Shown in pieces: positions 46,868 to 58,904 of a stretch of 64,000 nt of DNA; the stretch's first letter is position 1, and each line of letters begins with the position of its first letter. Origin of the DNA: Rhineura floridana (taxonomy: Eukaryota; Chordata; Lepidosauria; Squamata; Rhineuridae). The notes below the pieces were generated by a model that saw only the letters and a list, made by a program, of their open reading frames with translations, was not told where the DNA came from and searched no databases. A program made the translations under genes and the position numbers. Location: NCBI RefSeq assembly GCF_030035675.1, contig NC_084489.1, forward strand, positions 19,059,501 to 19,123,500. Reading direction: 5' to 3'.

Positions 46868-48174
46868 ATTGTTTCATTCCTCACCTTGCCAGAAAAACAA
46901 GAAAGAGGAAAAGCTGGAAAGATTTGATTTGCCTCTCCTCGCCTCCATACCCCCACTGCCTCCTCAAAATGGCCTCCCCTGCCAAAGAATGGTCAGCTAG
47001 ATTTCTAGAGGAGCTTCTAATACTGGTTGCCTTTTACCATGCAGTGCTGCAAGTCTCAGGTACTACTGCTGCACAATTTGTTTTAATAGCTGGAGAAGCT
47101 GGAAGGGAAAGTGGTATTTTTTGTGTTTGTAGCTGGGTGGGTTAGGGGAAGAACAGTTTTACATAGCAGGACTGACAACTTGTACACTTCAAGCTGAGGC
47201 ATAAACAAATCTACAAATGGATGCTTCCATTTGTGCAGCTGCTTAACATTTTTCCACATCTGAAACTATTTAGGATGTCAGAACAATAAATACCAGTGGG
47301 AATCTGGGTTGTGTCAGGGTAAGAGTGGACACTAAAGCTACTCCTTGAGACTAGAATGCTTCTTTTTGGGCTGCTTCATTGTTGCATGTGACTCTATCCA
47401 ATTCGCAGATTAGTAATTAGATCAAGGACATAAGTTACCTTGCTTGCACAAGTGGCAGGTCCTCCAGCTTTTTAAAGTCCAAGGTAGCTGAAACACCATC
47501 TAAGGCAGCCATCACCAATTGGGTGAATTTTTAAAAAGTAAATAGCCTCATCAATCCAATCCAGTTCAGGACCCTGGAATAGTTCTTTGTGTCGCTGCTC
47601 AGAATTGCCAGATGGGCAGATGGCCTATGCATAGGGAAGATACTGTACTGTTGCAGTTTGCTATGAGCTTTCAAAACACATACCTGTGTGATTATTCAGG
47701 CGTTATAAAAACATGTAACTTTCCTAAAACATGTACTAGCTCTGTTCCCACCCACCCCCCGCCCATCTTCCAACTCACCAAACTTGACTCTGCAGTTGGA
47801 GAGCTTTGTTTATCTGTGAAGAATTTCCACACATTTTGAGTATTCCATAACATATCAGTCTCCTCCATGGATACAAAGACTCCCCACTGCAGGCAATCAA
47901 CTTTCAACTCATGGAAGAAGGTAATAAAAGTGGGTGGATGGATGGGTGGGAAGCCAACACGCTCTTCCTCGCTGTCCTCCTTCAAATGGTACGTTACATG
48001 TTTTTATAATACATGACTAGCGTATTTAGCCAGGATGTCATAATATAATTGATTTGTAGTTACACAAATTCATTCTCTTCCAATTAAATGTTATTAAATC
48101 AATGAACAGAAATGACATTGCAGGAAATCCTAAAATAACGTGGGGTGTTGTAGGCATTTCGATGCATTGCCCTA
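46868..48174. other. Intergenic, no gene recognised
   Basis: Short open frames only; no recognisable domain. Confidence 0.5.
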
Positions 48175-48270
48175 GCCTTCCCCAACCTGGTACCCTCCAG
48201 GTGTTTTTGACTACAACTCCCATCAGCTCCAGCCAGGTCTGGAGGGCACCAAGCTGAGGAACACTGCTCT
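48175..48270. mobile_element. Short palindromic hAT-like MITE fragment
   Basis: CCTTCCCCAACCTGGTACCC, ACTACAACTCCCATCAG and the inverted GGAGGGCACCAAGCTGAGGA mark the same broad class as 38249-38386, with different ends. Confidence 0.7.
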
Positions 48271-48364
48271 GGAAGTATCACTTTCATGTCTTTAATCTGA
48301 ATGTAAGACCAACCTTGGTTAGGATATACGTTTTGGTTTCAAAATGACAAACTAAATAAAGATT

Positions 48365-48695
48365 GGCCTCATCTGCATTATACCTTTAAAGCGGCTTTAC
48401 TATACCTCTATAAATAATCATGGCTTCCCCCAAAGAATTCTTGGCAGTTTACTTAGTGATGGGTGGTGAGAGTTGTTAGAAGATCCTATTCCCCTCACAG
48501 AGTTCACAGAGTTACCTGGGAAGAGGGGGTGATTATTAAGCCACTCCTGGAATTGTAGCTCTGTGAGAGCAATAGGGGTCTCCTAGCAGTGCTCAGCACT
48601 GTTAACAAACTACAGTTCCCAGGATTCTTTGGGAGAAGCCATGGCGGTTTAAAAGTGGTATAAATTAGCTTTAAATGCATTGTTTGGATGGGGCC
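48365..48695. mobile_element. MITE of the TTCCCAGGATTCTTTGG family, complete
   Basis: 331 bp from GGCCTCATCTGC to GGATGGGGCC, with ATT immediately outside both ends (48362-48364, 48696-48698). Inverted halves: GGCTTCCCCCAAAGAATTCT and AACTACAGTTCCCAGGATTC. A 3-bp duplication and GGCC ends suggest a PIF/Harbinger-like origin, but no transposase is present and the superfamily is uncertain. Confidence 0.85.
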
Positions 48696-49284
48696 ATTGA
48701 AAATATAAGCAAAATATCTTATTTAAACATTGTTACAGACTGCTCTTCCTGCTCAAACAGTTTTGGATTCCCTCCCAGTTTTGTGCTGCTTTTCTGGATT
48801 TTTTTCCTGATGGTTCTTCTCCTTTCCCTCCCCCCCCCGCATGTTGTGTGATCTCTAGGGCTTGAGGGCATCTCTTCTATAACTAAAGGGCAAAGTCATT
48901 ATCCTGAATGTAAAGGGGTCAGCTTAAACATGCCCTCTTTTGTTATGTGAAAGTGGGAAGAGGGTATATGCTAAATATAGCTAGCCCTGTTAAAGCACTT
49001 GACTCCACTAGGAAAGGATCTTCAGAATGGACCCCACAGTGCATTCAGTAATATGACTAGAGAGGTGCCAGTCTATTGTTGTTGTTATGTGCCTTCAAGT
49101 CGATTACAACTTATGGCGACCCTAAGAATCGGTGACCTCCAAGAGCATCTGTCATGAGCCACCCTGTTCAGATCTTGTAAGTTCAGGTCTGTGGCTTCCT
49201 TTATGGAATCAATCCATCTCTTGTTTGGCCTTCCTCTTTTTCTACTCCCTTCTGTTTTTCCCAGCATTAGTGTCTTTTCTAGTG

Positions 49285-50099
49285 AATAATAATAATAATA
49301 ATAAAATTTTATTTGTTAGTCGCCCATCTGTCTGACTTAACAGACACTCTGGGCGACTTACACAATATAAAACACAATTTAAAACATATTCATAAACAGT
49401 AAACCACCTGTTAGTAATAGCCTAACCCACCCCAGAAATCCCATAGGCCTGCCTGAATAACAAGGTCTTTAAGGCTGGATGAAAAGCCATCAGGGAGGAG
49501 GCATGTCGAAGGTCAAAAGGAAGCAAGTTCCAGAGGGTGGGGGCCACGACCGAGAAGGCCCTCTCTCTGGTCCGCACCAGCCTAGCTGTTTTCACTGGTG
49601 GGACCGAGAGAAGGTCTTGTGAGGCCGATCTTGTTTGGCGGCATATTTGGTGATACTGGAGGCGTTCCTTCAGATAAACTGGGCCGAAACCGTTTAGGGA
49701 TTTAAAGGTTAATACCAACTCCTTGAATTGGGCCCGGTATACAACTGGCAACCAGTGTAGCTCCATCAACACTGGGGTGACATGATCCCGGCGACGGCTT
49801 TGCTTTATTAAGCGTGCCGCCGCATTCTGTACCAGCTGCAATTTCCGGACCGTCTTCAAGGGTAACCCCACGTAGAGCGCATTACAGTAGTCTAATCGAG
49901 AGGAGACCAGGGCATGTATCACTCGTGGAAGCAGATGTATAGGAAGGTAGGGTCGCAGCCTCTGTACCAGATAAAGTTGGTACCAGGCTGCCCGACTTAC
50001 TGCAGCTACCTGGGGCTCCATGGACAGTTGAGAGTCCAAAATGACCCCCAGGCTGCGGACCTGGTCCTTTAGGGGCAAATCATATATTCTCGTGTCCAT
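49285..50099 (-). mobile_element. L2 LINE 3' fragment nested in BovB
   Basis: A 225-codon open frame (49422-50099, minus) covers the L2 C-terminal part: QVRSLGVILDSQLSMEPQ, SRLDYCNALYVGLPLKTV, VVAPTLWNLLPFDLRH. The 3' end is an (AATAAT)n tail at about 49285-49305. The open frame and CpG content suggest youth. BovB sequence resumes at 50100 with about 25 bases missing relative to the copy at 6961-7398, so the insertion deleted a little of the target. Confidence 0.9.
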
Positions 50100-51650
50100 A
50101 GTATGATAACCTCAGTTTCATCTTTTTAGCTTCTAGTGACAGTTCTGGTTTAATTTGTTCTAACACAAATCTAAGACATGATTTGTCTTTTTTGCAGTCC
50201 ATAGTATGCGGAAAGCTCTCCTTCAACACCACATTTCAAATGACTTGATTTTTTTCTTATCTGCTTTTTTCACTGTCCAACTTTCACATGCATACATAGA
50301 GATCGGGAATACCATGGTCTGAATGATCCTGACTTTAGTGTTCAGTGATACATCTTTGCATTTGAGGACCTTTTCTAGTTCTCTCATATCTGCCCTCCTC
50401 AGTCCTAGCCTTCTTCTGATTTCTTGACTATTGTCTCCATTTTGGTTAATGACTGTGCCAAGGTATTGATAATCTTTGACAAGTTCAACATCCTCATTAT
50501 CAACTTTAAAGTTACATAAATCTTCTGTTGTCATTACTTTAGTCTTTCTGATGTTCAGCTGCAGTCCTGCTTTTGTGCTTTCCTCTTTAACTTTCATCAG
50601 CATTCGTTTCAAATCGTTACTGGTTTCTGCTAGTAGTATGGTGTCGTCTGCGTATCTTAATTTATTGATATTTCTCCCTCCAATTTTCACACCTTCTTCA
50701 TCTTGGTCCAATCCTGCTTTCCGTATGATATGTTCTGCATATAGATTAACCAAAAGGGTGATAAAATGCACTCCTGTCTTACACCCTTTCCGATTGGGAA
50801 CCAATCGGTTTTTCCATATTCTGTCCTTACAGTAGCCCCTTGTCCAGAGTATAGGTTGCGCATCAGGACAATCAGATGCTGTGGCACCCCCATTTCTTTT
50901 AACGCATTCCATAGTTTTTCATGATCTACACAGTCAAAGGCTTTGCTGTAATCTATCTTGTGAAATTCCTTGGTCCGCTCCATTATCCAACGTATGTTTG
51001 CAATATGATCTTTGGTACCTCTTCCTTTTCTAAATCCAGGACATCTGGCATTTCTTGCTCCATATTTGGTAAGAGCCTTTGTTGTAGAATCTTGAGCATG
51101 ACTTTACTTGCATGGGATATGAAGGCAATAGTTCGATAATTACTGCATTCCCTGGGATCCCCTTTCTTTGGAATCGGGATGTATATTGAACGCTTCCAGT
51201 CTGTGGACCATTGTTCAGTTTTCCATATTTCTTGACAATTTTTTGTCAAAATTTGGATAGATTCAGTCTCAGTAACTTGGTATGCCATCTGTTCCTGGTG
51301 ATTAGTTTCTTCCAAGTATTTTAGGAGCAACTTTCACCTCACATTCTAAATGTTTTGGTTCTTCATCTTATGGTTTCTCTGTGAATGAATCTGTCATCTT
51401 TGTATCTCTTCAGTGTATTGCTTCCATCTTCCTTTTATTTCATCTCGGTCAGTCAGTGTGTTCCCCTGTTGAGTCAACATCCCTACCCTTGGTTTAAATT
51501 TCCCTTTCATTTCTCTAATCTTTTGGAATAGGGTCTTGTTCTTTCCTTTTTGTTGTCCTCTTCTATTTCTATGCAATAATGTAATAGTTCTCTTTGTCCC
51601 TGCATTCTAGTTGCTGTATTGTTGTGTTTAGGGTTCTGACCTTGTTTCTA

Positions 51651-51878
51651 CAGTAGGGCCCCACTCATACAGCGGGTTACATTCCGGACCCCCGCTGTAA
51701 AGTGAAAACCGCTGTAAAGCAGATCCCATTGACTTACATTGACCAAAATGGCACCCGGTGGCAAAAAAAACGTCGTAAAAGCGGAACAAGCGCTGTAAAG
51801 CAGGGCCTTTCTACAATTCACAACCGCTGTATTAGCGGAACGCTGTAAAGCGAAGCGCTGTAAAGCGGGGCCCTACTG
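51651..51878. mobile_element. pogo/Tigger-like MITE nested in BovB
   Basis: 228 bp with perfect 12-bp inverted ends CAGTAGGGCCCC and GGGGCCCTACTG and TA on each side (51649-51650, 51879-51880). The interior has repeated CGCTGTAAAGCG motifs. TA duplication and CAGT ends fit the Tc1/mariner-pogo group. Non-coding. Confidence 0.92.
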
Positions 51879-52465
51879 TATCTCCTTTGCTTTTGCTTTC
51901 CTTCTCGCTTTAACCAATTAAAGAGTTTCTTCGGTCATCCATTGAGGTCTTTGTTTTTAACTAGAGGTCTTTTTTGCATTCTTCCCTTATAATGTCTCTG
52001 ACTTCACTCCATAGTTCTGGTTCTCTGTCAGCTAAGTTTAAAGCCTCAAATCTGTTCCTTATTTGACCTTTATATTCTTTTGGGATGTTATTTAAATTGT
52101 ATTTTGGCATTATGATTGCTTTGTTCTTCTTTAGCTTTACTCTGATTTTTGATACAACCAGTTCATGATCTGTACCTCAGTCTGCTCCTGGTTTGTTTCT
52201 GCAGAAAGTATGGATCTTCTCCATCTTCTCCTACCAATAATATAATCAATTTGATTCCAATATTGATCATTTGGTGACGTCCACGTGTACAGTCGTCTTT
52301 TTGGTTGCTCAAAAACTGTGTTCGCAAGAAACAAATTAATGGCTTCACAGAATCCAGTAAGTCTTTCTAGTCTATTCCAGTCTATTATGTAGGGTATTTT
52401 CACCTTGCAATGCTCTTCATGGTTTGGGATCACAGTATCTGAAAGACTACTTTTTTCCATATGTA

Positions 52466-53880
52466 CCTACCCATGCCCTGAAATCATCCTCAGAAGCCCT
52501 TCTCTGTGTGCCCCTTTAACAGGGATGTGGGACTTGCGTCTCTTCAGATGATGATGGACTACAACTCCCAGCATCCCTGTCCAGGACCAGCACCAGGCTG
52601 CAGCAGGCCCTCCAAGGAGACAGTGGTGATGTGGCAGCACTACTGCCGCTGCTGGGGGCTTAAATAGGCCTGGCCATGTCAGCGCGTTGCACATGCATGC
52701 CTACCATTGCCCAAGATGGTGGCGGGGAGGGTGTTGTTATGGGAAATAAATTGTCCATGTTAAAAATGAACTATACATGGTTTTGTTCTATAGATGGTAT
52801 ATGATACCACAAAATAGAATAGAATTTATAATTTTGGCTGCTAGAAGTGTCCTGTGATCAACACTGACTTATCTGCTCCCATCTTGGGTGATAGTAAGCA
52901 TTCACACATAAGTGCGCTGATGCAGTGATGCAGGAAGTGGAGCAGCCAGCCCACGCCGGCAGTGGGGGAGGGTTGCATGGGAGGATCCGATGCTAGCATG
53001 GATCGTGGAGTAGGAGCTACACCCACCCAGCCCCAGTGGCAGTGCCCCTGCCAGCCCAAACAGGCCGCCCACTGGTGCCAGACCTGCCCCTTACCAACAG
53101 CCGTGCTGGCTGGGACTGATAGGAGCTGGAGTCCAACTAAAACTAGAGGGTTCCAGCTTCCCTCCCCTTCCCTACATACTGAAAGAAGGTGGATGGCAGG
53201 GCCAAAAGAGAAAGGGCCTTGTCAGCAGTGGTCTGTAGTTTGTTAAATGCACTACTTTATTGTTGCTTCAGCACCACCCTTTTTATTCTCATGAGGCTTT
53301 AAAATCTGATCCTTTTAACTCTTGGAATGTTTTTGTTTTAGGCAGCAGTTATATGATGTTCACACAGTTTTAGTTTTCCCTCATTGATGCTTTAATGCTG
53401 CCTTTCAGGACTATGTTTTGCATTTCATTGTTTTTATCATAAATTATGTTACCCAGAGAACATTAGTTATTAGGTGACTAATAAATACACTCAATGAATA
53501 AATAAGATAGTGTGGTCCTGGAAGGAATATTATTTCCAACTTGTGGTTCTGAAAGTATGCATGCGAATGCAAAACAGCGAACACTAGGAGGAGAGGTAAT
53601 CATGCAATAACAATATTGAGATTTGTCCCTGCTTTATACGTGCAGAAAATAGTTAGAGATAAGAAATGATCACACTTTGTACATACTTCGAACAGGGCAG
53701 GAGGGGGCAGCACAATTAAAGCAAAAGAATGTATTTTTCCATTCTAAGAAACCTATTGTTTATCTCTGATAGGGAACAATATTGTTTTTGCAAAGGAGAT
53801 ACCCTTTTCCCCCAAATAACTTTGTTTCCTCAAATAACTTTTTCTATCTTCCTTATGAACTGTGGTTTAATGTCATTATA
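52466..53880. other. Intergenic with decayed MITE pieces
   Basis: Remnants of the 'GGACTACAACTCCCAGCATC' class occur at about 52527-52575 and of 'GCTGGCTGGGACTGATAGGA' at about 53095-53165. A YY1-like CCAAGATGGTGG is at about 52711. No gene recognised. Confidence 0.5.
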
Positions 53881-54360
53881 TTCAGAAGAATAGCTTGAAA
53901 AATGTGTATTAGGGTAATTTGTGTGTATTAGGAGAAGGGTACACTAAGATGCTAATGAATTCTTGTGATGACTTTTTTAATTGCAAACTGATGCAGAAAT
54001 GTGGAGAACTGAGCTTAAGACTGGAAAACAGAGAAACTGGTAAACAGATTCATCCATCTCTACTTTTCAACAGATACCACAATTGGACTGATGACGATGC
54101 ACTGGATAACAGAGACCTGAGGGTCAAATAACACATGCTGGCTTCTGAAGTGATCACAGTGGTGGTGGTGCAGTGCTGCTGCCCTAGGTGAACTGGCCTG
54201 AATCAGAATGGCACTTGCATAGGGAGCAAGTTGTGTGACATGTGGGGGGTACATTTTACAAACAAGGGTATAGGAAACCCTTGCCTTTTCCAATAGTCCT
54301 GATCCCCTTCTGAAAACTAAGCCTAAACAAGAGCCAGTGGCATGCAGAGGTTAGAGTGTC

Positions 54361-54543
54361 AGGTCACATCCACCACACCATACATTTAAAACACATTTAA
54401 CACATGTGGCTTCTCCCAAAGAATCCTGGGAACTGTAGCTCACCCCCCTAGAGCTTCAGTTCCCAATACCCTTAACAAACTACAGTTCCCAGGATTTTTT
54501 GGGAGAAACCACATGCTTTAAATGTATGAGGATATGCCCTTAG
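54361..54543. mobile_element. MITE of the TTCCCAGGATTCTTTGG family, short variant
   Basis: Inverted halves CACATCCACCACACCATACA / TTAAATGTATGAGGATATG and TTCTCCCAAAGAATCCTGGG / AACTACAGTTCCCAGGATTT. A compact member with a reduced centre. Confidence 0.8.
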
Positions 54544-54559
54544 GCTAGGATTGAGAAGA

Positions 54560-54715
54560 CCTAGCTTCAAATCCTCAGGCAACCATGAAGCCCAGTCACT
54601 ATCTTGTGACCTAATTTATCTCACAGGATTGTTGCAAGAATAAAATGGAAGGTGGGATGTTCAGTGCTTTCACCTTCATGGCAGAAAGGTGTGATATAAG
54701 TGTAACAAAGACATA
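54560..54715 (+). mobile_element. tRNA-derived SINE, plus strand
   Basis: CTTCAAATCCTCAGGCAACC (B-box region), CACAGGATTGTTGCAAGAAT and a GGTGTGATATAAGTGTAAC tail match the SINE at 13055-13275 in the opposite orientation. Confidence 0.75.
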
Positions 54716-55194
54716 AATATATGTAATTGTCCTGCATGTGCACATATTCTTCCCTTGCCTGTCTTTCCTTCCTCTGATAAGGTTTTAGCTTCTCCAAGAA
54801 AGAATGTAAGGTTTTTATTCAAATGCATCAACTTATAAATTGCAAAGCATAGCATTTTGGAATGTGATGGCATCAGTTCAAGAAATGGAAGTAGGGTGGG
54901 GGAAGCTTGCAGCACAATAAGTAAGAGGTGGATTTTAACCCAATAAATATTTATTATCTGAGAAACATTTTTATTTCATTCAGTGTGGTTTAATGTAACA
55001 TGAAACATAACAGTGAATGACTTTTTCATTCCCATTTCTCAAGAGTAAATAAAGCCAACCGGTTCTGACTGTGTTCTCTTGCCTTATGAATGTCCAAGCT
55101 TGCTCGAGCCACAAGATGGCAGCACCAGCTCTATTTTTATAGATGGAAAGACTTTGAATGACCTGACACTATTTACTGGATTGTAAGAGTGCTA

Positions 55195-55258
55195 TCAGAG
55201 GCAGCTTATTCATAGGGTCACCATAAGTCGTAATTGGCTTGAAGGCATATAACAGCAA
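55195..55258 (+). mobile_element. BovB 3' terminus fragment
   Basis: TTCATAGGGTCACCATAAGT and CTTGAAGGCATATAACAGCA are the BovB 3' end seen at 6340-6394. Confidence 0.85.
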
Positions 55259-55832
55259 CAAGAGACTCAGAGCACTTTGCATTATATTTAGAGCAAGGTG
55301 ATAGTAATCTTCCAATTTGCTTCTTTCCACCTCCATAAAGTTTTGGAATTCCATATGTTTATTATTTGTTGTGTTTTCTCGAAGATGGGGTCAGTTAGCC
55401 CTTAACAGCTTTTGATGAACAATGTGTTTTTAAATATTTTGGATCATTACAGATCACAAATATAATCTTTGCAGAGTTGTATCAGTCTGCTCTCTGTAAT
55501 AAGCTGTAACCCTCAGGAAAATCTGTTTTGCTAGGTACAATCCTTAACCTTTCATTATTTTTCACTTTGTTCTATTTTTGTTCTTTTAACAAAAAAAGGA
55601 GAAAGCTAGTCAATTTACAAAAATAGTTATATATATATATATATATATATATCCATTTTATTAAAATCCATTGCTTCAACATCCTAAGTAGAGTAACCTA
55701 AATATCTTAAAACTTCTTGCATTTCTAAAATATTTAAATATCTCCTGTTAGAAGAACATATAGTCAGTTTCCACACCAGTTATCCCTAACTGTTTTAACC
55801 AATTGTACAAGTGGATCCCATTTGTTTGAAAT
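55259..55832. other. Intergenic, AT-rich
   Basis: Unrecognised AT-rich DNA with a (TA)n run at about 55628-55652. Confidence 0.5.
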
Positions 55833-55937
55833 GGGTGAGATCCAACTATGACACTAGATCCATCAAAATTAATGTGAATTACTTCCCCATTGCTTTCAGT
55901 GGTTTACTCTTGAGTATGGCTTAGTTGGATTTCACCC
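55833..55937. repeat. Short palindromic MITE-like repeat
   Basis: 105 bp with ends GGGTGAGATCCAACTA and TTAGTTGGATTTCACCC, inverted to each other with one mismatch plus a base offset. Confidence 0.7.
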
Positions 55938-56650
55938 TATTTTTATATGCTCCTTGTTTTCTTAACATTGTGATCAACTCAATGATTCCAGCTGTTCCCA
56001 CAACTTCCCAATCAGTTCTGTTTTATGTGGTTTATGATCCAATATTTGGCATTAAAAAATTCTTGCAAGATTAAGTATATGATCTGCATTTGGATTTCTC
56101 TTAGAACCCAGTAACCCTTAGTCTAATTTAAAAGGCACAATAGTGAGTTAACTACATTTATATGGAAAAATAATAATTATAGTGATAGATAGCCATTAAC
56201 TAATACTTCCTTTCCAGTATTCCAACGATAAATTGCGGGGAGGGGGGGAATCTACTGTTTACTTTCTTTTGCTTATAGAGCCTGGTATCTCTTCAGTATC
56301 TCTTTCCTCATGCCTCTGTTCCACTTTAGCATATCTTTACTTTTTTCCAGTGTGGTATTTCTTCACCAATGACTGATACATCTTTCAAGAACTCTTGTAT
56401 CTAATTTTTCCCCAGTTGGGATTTAATTGCAACTTGATTCCAACACTAAATATTTTACCTCAGTGTGTTGGAAAAATGTGAATGGCACATACTGTCTTCT
56501 AGTTTATGTTCTGGGTTTGTCTTTCCCGGTACTTGTGCAGGGGTGGGTCACCTTTTTTTTCCTGTTGAGGCGGGCTACATTGCAACGGGAAATTTATCAG
56601 CAGCTGGATGCTGGGGATGGGTGGAGCCAGAAGCAGTGATGGGTAGGGAG

Positions 56651-56654
<4 letters not shown>
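55938..56654. other. Intergenic, AT-rich
   Basis: No gene or nameable repeat. Confidence 0.5.

Positions 56655-56709
<55 letters not shown>
56655..56709. repeat. (CT)n-(GTCT)n compound microsatellite
   Basis: A CT run changes into GTCT units. It produces long false open frames on both strands. Confidence 0.98.
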
Positions 56710-56829
56710 TTCTCTCTGCCACCCAATTTAGGAATGGGGGAAAAGTGAAATTTAGTTTGCCTTTTAATGAGAAGCTACCTAATTCACTTGTCTCAAACCA
56801 ATGCACAAAGTGAACCACAGGTATCCTTT

Positions 56830-57660
56830 CAAATTTGCACATCTTTGAATTTTACGATGCTGTTTTGCAGCCAACCAATGTGTACAGAAATGCATATATT
56901 GAGTGAAAGTGTGCATAACATGCATATATTCATGAAAATACCATACAAAAATGCACTATATTAGGGAAAGTTGCTTGCAGAAGTGTAGTGGCAAATTCAG
57001 AAGTGCAGGGTCCCTTCATAATAGTCACAGCCATGCCCCTTTCTAAGATTATACAACCTTCTCAGATTACAGAATAATGGCCAGGCTTGAATACTGCTTT
57101 CTGCTTCTCTGTCATTGTCACCATTTGACTGTTCTTTCTCACTGTCAGAGATATTTCTTGAATTACTGAGTTCACTTTCTACACCTTCATCTCCTACTGC
57201 TAGCAAGCTGCTTGTGATGTTAGATGGGATGCCATCATCAGGATTCACTGTCTCTTCTTTTGCAGTTACAGAATTCTCACTCTCCACAACTTGGCTTTTT
57301 GAAGAAGGAATTAATAGGAAGTCCTTTCACTCTGATTGGCTCCAATTAGCAGGAAACAACAAAGAGGCAGGTTAGAAGACTCTTCTGAGCGGCTAACACA
57401 TTCCCGTTTCATTCTGATTGGCTCATAGGATGCTGGAGACATAGAGAGATCTGGCTTCCAAAGATGTAAGGGGTCTAAGACCCCCTGAGACCCTGGATGT
57501 CTACATCCCTGGTTGCTTGCAAAAATGTGTATATTGGTAAGAACTGCACAGAAGAAATTCATGCTAGAATGCTGATGCATTTTCATGAGGCCTTTTTTTT
57601 TAAATTGTAATTCCTGCAGAAATGTGGACAACTGAATTTAAGATTGAAAAATGAGAAACT
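56830..57660 (+). repeat. AT-rich dispersed repeat interrupted by a hAT element
   Basis: Left part 56830-56977 (TGCATATATTCATGAAAATA, AAAAATGCACTATATTAGGG) and right part 57520-57660 (AAAAATGTGTATATTGG, TTCCTGCAGAAATGTGGACA, GAATTTAAGATTGAAAAATG). A reverse-strand copy without the hAT lies at 62030-62330 and a piece at 53930-54055. Family unknown to me. Confidence 0.65.
56978..57511 (-). mobile_element. hAT transposon copy 2, perfect 8-bp duplication, transposase remnant
   Basis: 534 bp with inverted ends CAGAAGTGTAG and CTACATCCCTG, flanked by GTTGCTTG at 56970-56977 and exactly GTTGCTTG at 57512-57519. The minus strand is open for 96 codons at 57000-57287, with an acidic, Ser/Asn/Glu-rich stretch (ESENSVTAKEETVNPDDGIP) absent from copy 1. 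I infer that this is the remaining N-terminal leader of the transposase. No hAT catalytic or zinc-finger motif is left. Confidence 0.88.
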
Positions 57661-57669
57661 GAGAGAAAC

Positions 57670-57674
<5 letters not shown>

Positions 57675-57724
<50 letters not shown>
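57675..57724. repeat. (CT)n microsatellite
   Basis: About 48 bp of pure CT repeats. Confidence 0.98.
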
Positions 57725-57727
<3 letters not shown>

Positions 57728-58904
57728 TCCCCACCCTTCAGGTGTCCAGGGGAGGTTTCGATCACCATTTCTAGAGGTCTGAACTGACCAGAGGGCTCCT
57801 TCCCTTCCTTCCATCACTTCATACACTTTGATGTCCCCTTTCCAATTCCCCCTTTCCTGCTTTCCTTAAAACCTACCCACCCACCCATGTGAAATTAGGC
57901 AGAGGGCTACAGGTTGCCCCCCACTGCTGTAGCACATGGCTCAAGTCATCTGTATATATTTGGTTTGTAAGCATTGAATCACAGTGCACCTCCTCTGGGT
58001 TTAATTGGAAACTCTGAGGTATGAATAGTGTTTTGAAGGGTAGTGGGGTAGTAGGTGGAAAGTAATCCAGCCAAATTGACAGTCAGGAAAGAATGAATGG
58101 CCTCTTGACCTATTTCAGTCTGACAGATCTATATTAAAACATAAGGAGATAGAAAACCAGTGATGTAGCCTTGAGAGGAACTGAATAATACAAAAAGTAT
58201 TCCACTGGGGAATGCCAAGTTAATATGAATGATCTCTTACAAATGACATTCCAAGTGGCCTTTTTTCTTAAGGTGTCTTCTGGGACTGGCCTCTGTTAAA
58301 AAAAGAGGGCCCAAAGACTTTGTTGCTTTGACTTATGTGCATTGATTTTAGGTTCAGAACAACCAGTATGTTCAGAAGAACTGGATTACTTTGAGTGGGG
58401 AAAAAGAATCTCTTAATTGCAGGAGGTGAACAACACACAAAATCAAGTAGATTTCAAGTATCTAAGGCAAAAATAAAAAAGCAGAGCTTTTCTCACATTG
58501 AAAATATTTTTTTCTAGTCCTGAGAGAGCCTTAACACTGCTGGCCTAACTGGAAGTGGTATTGCTGGTTTGCTCAGTAACAGCGATGTTTGGTTCATTCT
58601 GATCTCTACTTTATGATAGCCCTTTGGGCTGTTTCCCAATCCTTTCCAAACCAAAGGCTGTTATTGCTACCAACGTCATGGATAGCGGCACAGTGTTTCC
58701 ATGACATATATGGATTTGGCTGTCAATTTGGCAGCCTCCCAGCAAGTTAATGCCAAAGTTTAAGTTGAGCATAGAACCTGACTCTCTTCTATACTGGTAA
58801 AACACAGGGTTTTCCCCCCTCTGCAGCTCTAGGCTATTTGCAGAAGAGGGCAATTCTCTCTGAGCCATGTATAATATGCTCTCTCATCTACATTTTTCAT
58901 AATG
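57725..58904. other. Intergenic, no gene recognised
   Basis: No recognisable domain, RNA or repeat. Confidence 0.5.

Larger units (their letters stand above)
49078..52465 (-). mobile_element. BovB (RTE) LINE, nearly complete, with two nested insertions
   Basis: Minus strand from 52465 leftwards. The endonuclease end (RLYTWTSPNDQYWNQIDYII) is at 52137-52460, the linker (GNTLTDRDEIKGRWKQYTEE) at 51394-51576 and the RT start (WSTDWKRSIYIPIPKKGDP) at 50983-51330. The palm is at 50687-50983 (KIDYSKAFDCVDHEKLW) and 50223-50912 (YADDTILLAETSND), and the 3' end is at 49078-49284. A pogo-like MITE (51651-51878) and an L2 fragment (49285-50099) interrupt it. The endonuclease N-terminus is absent and frames are broken, but YADD is kept. 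Confidence 0.93.

Noticed and set aside
56465-56842. Open frames with Ser-Leu or Arg-Glu/Asp-Arg repeats on both strands
   Set aside because: Caused by the compound CT/GTCT microsatellite.
57000-57287. Independent small acidic host protein
   Set aside because: It lies wholly inside a hAT element with a perfect target duplication, so a transposase remnant is the simpler reading.
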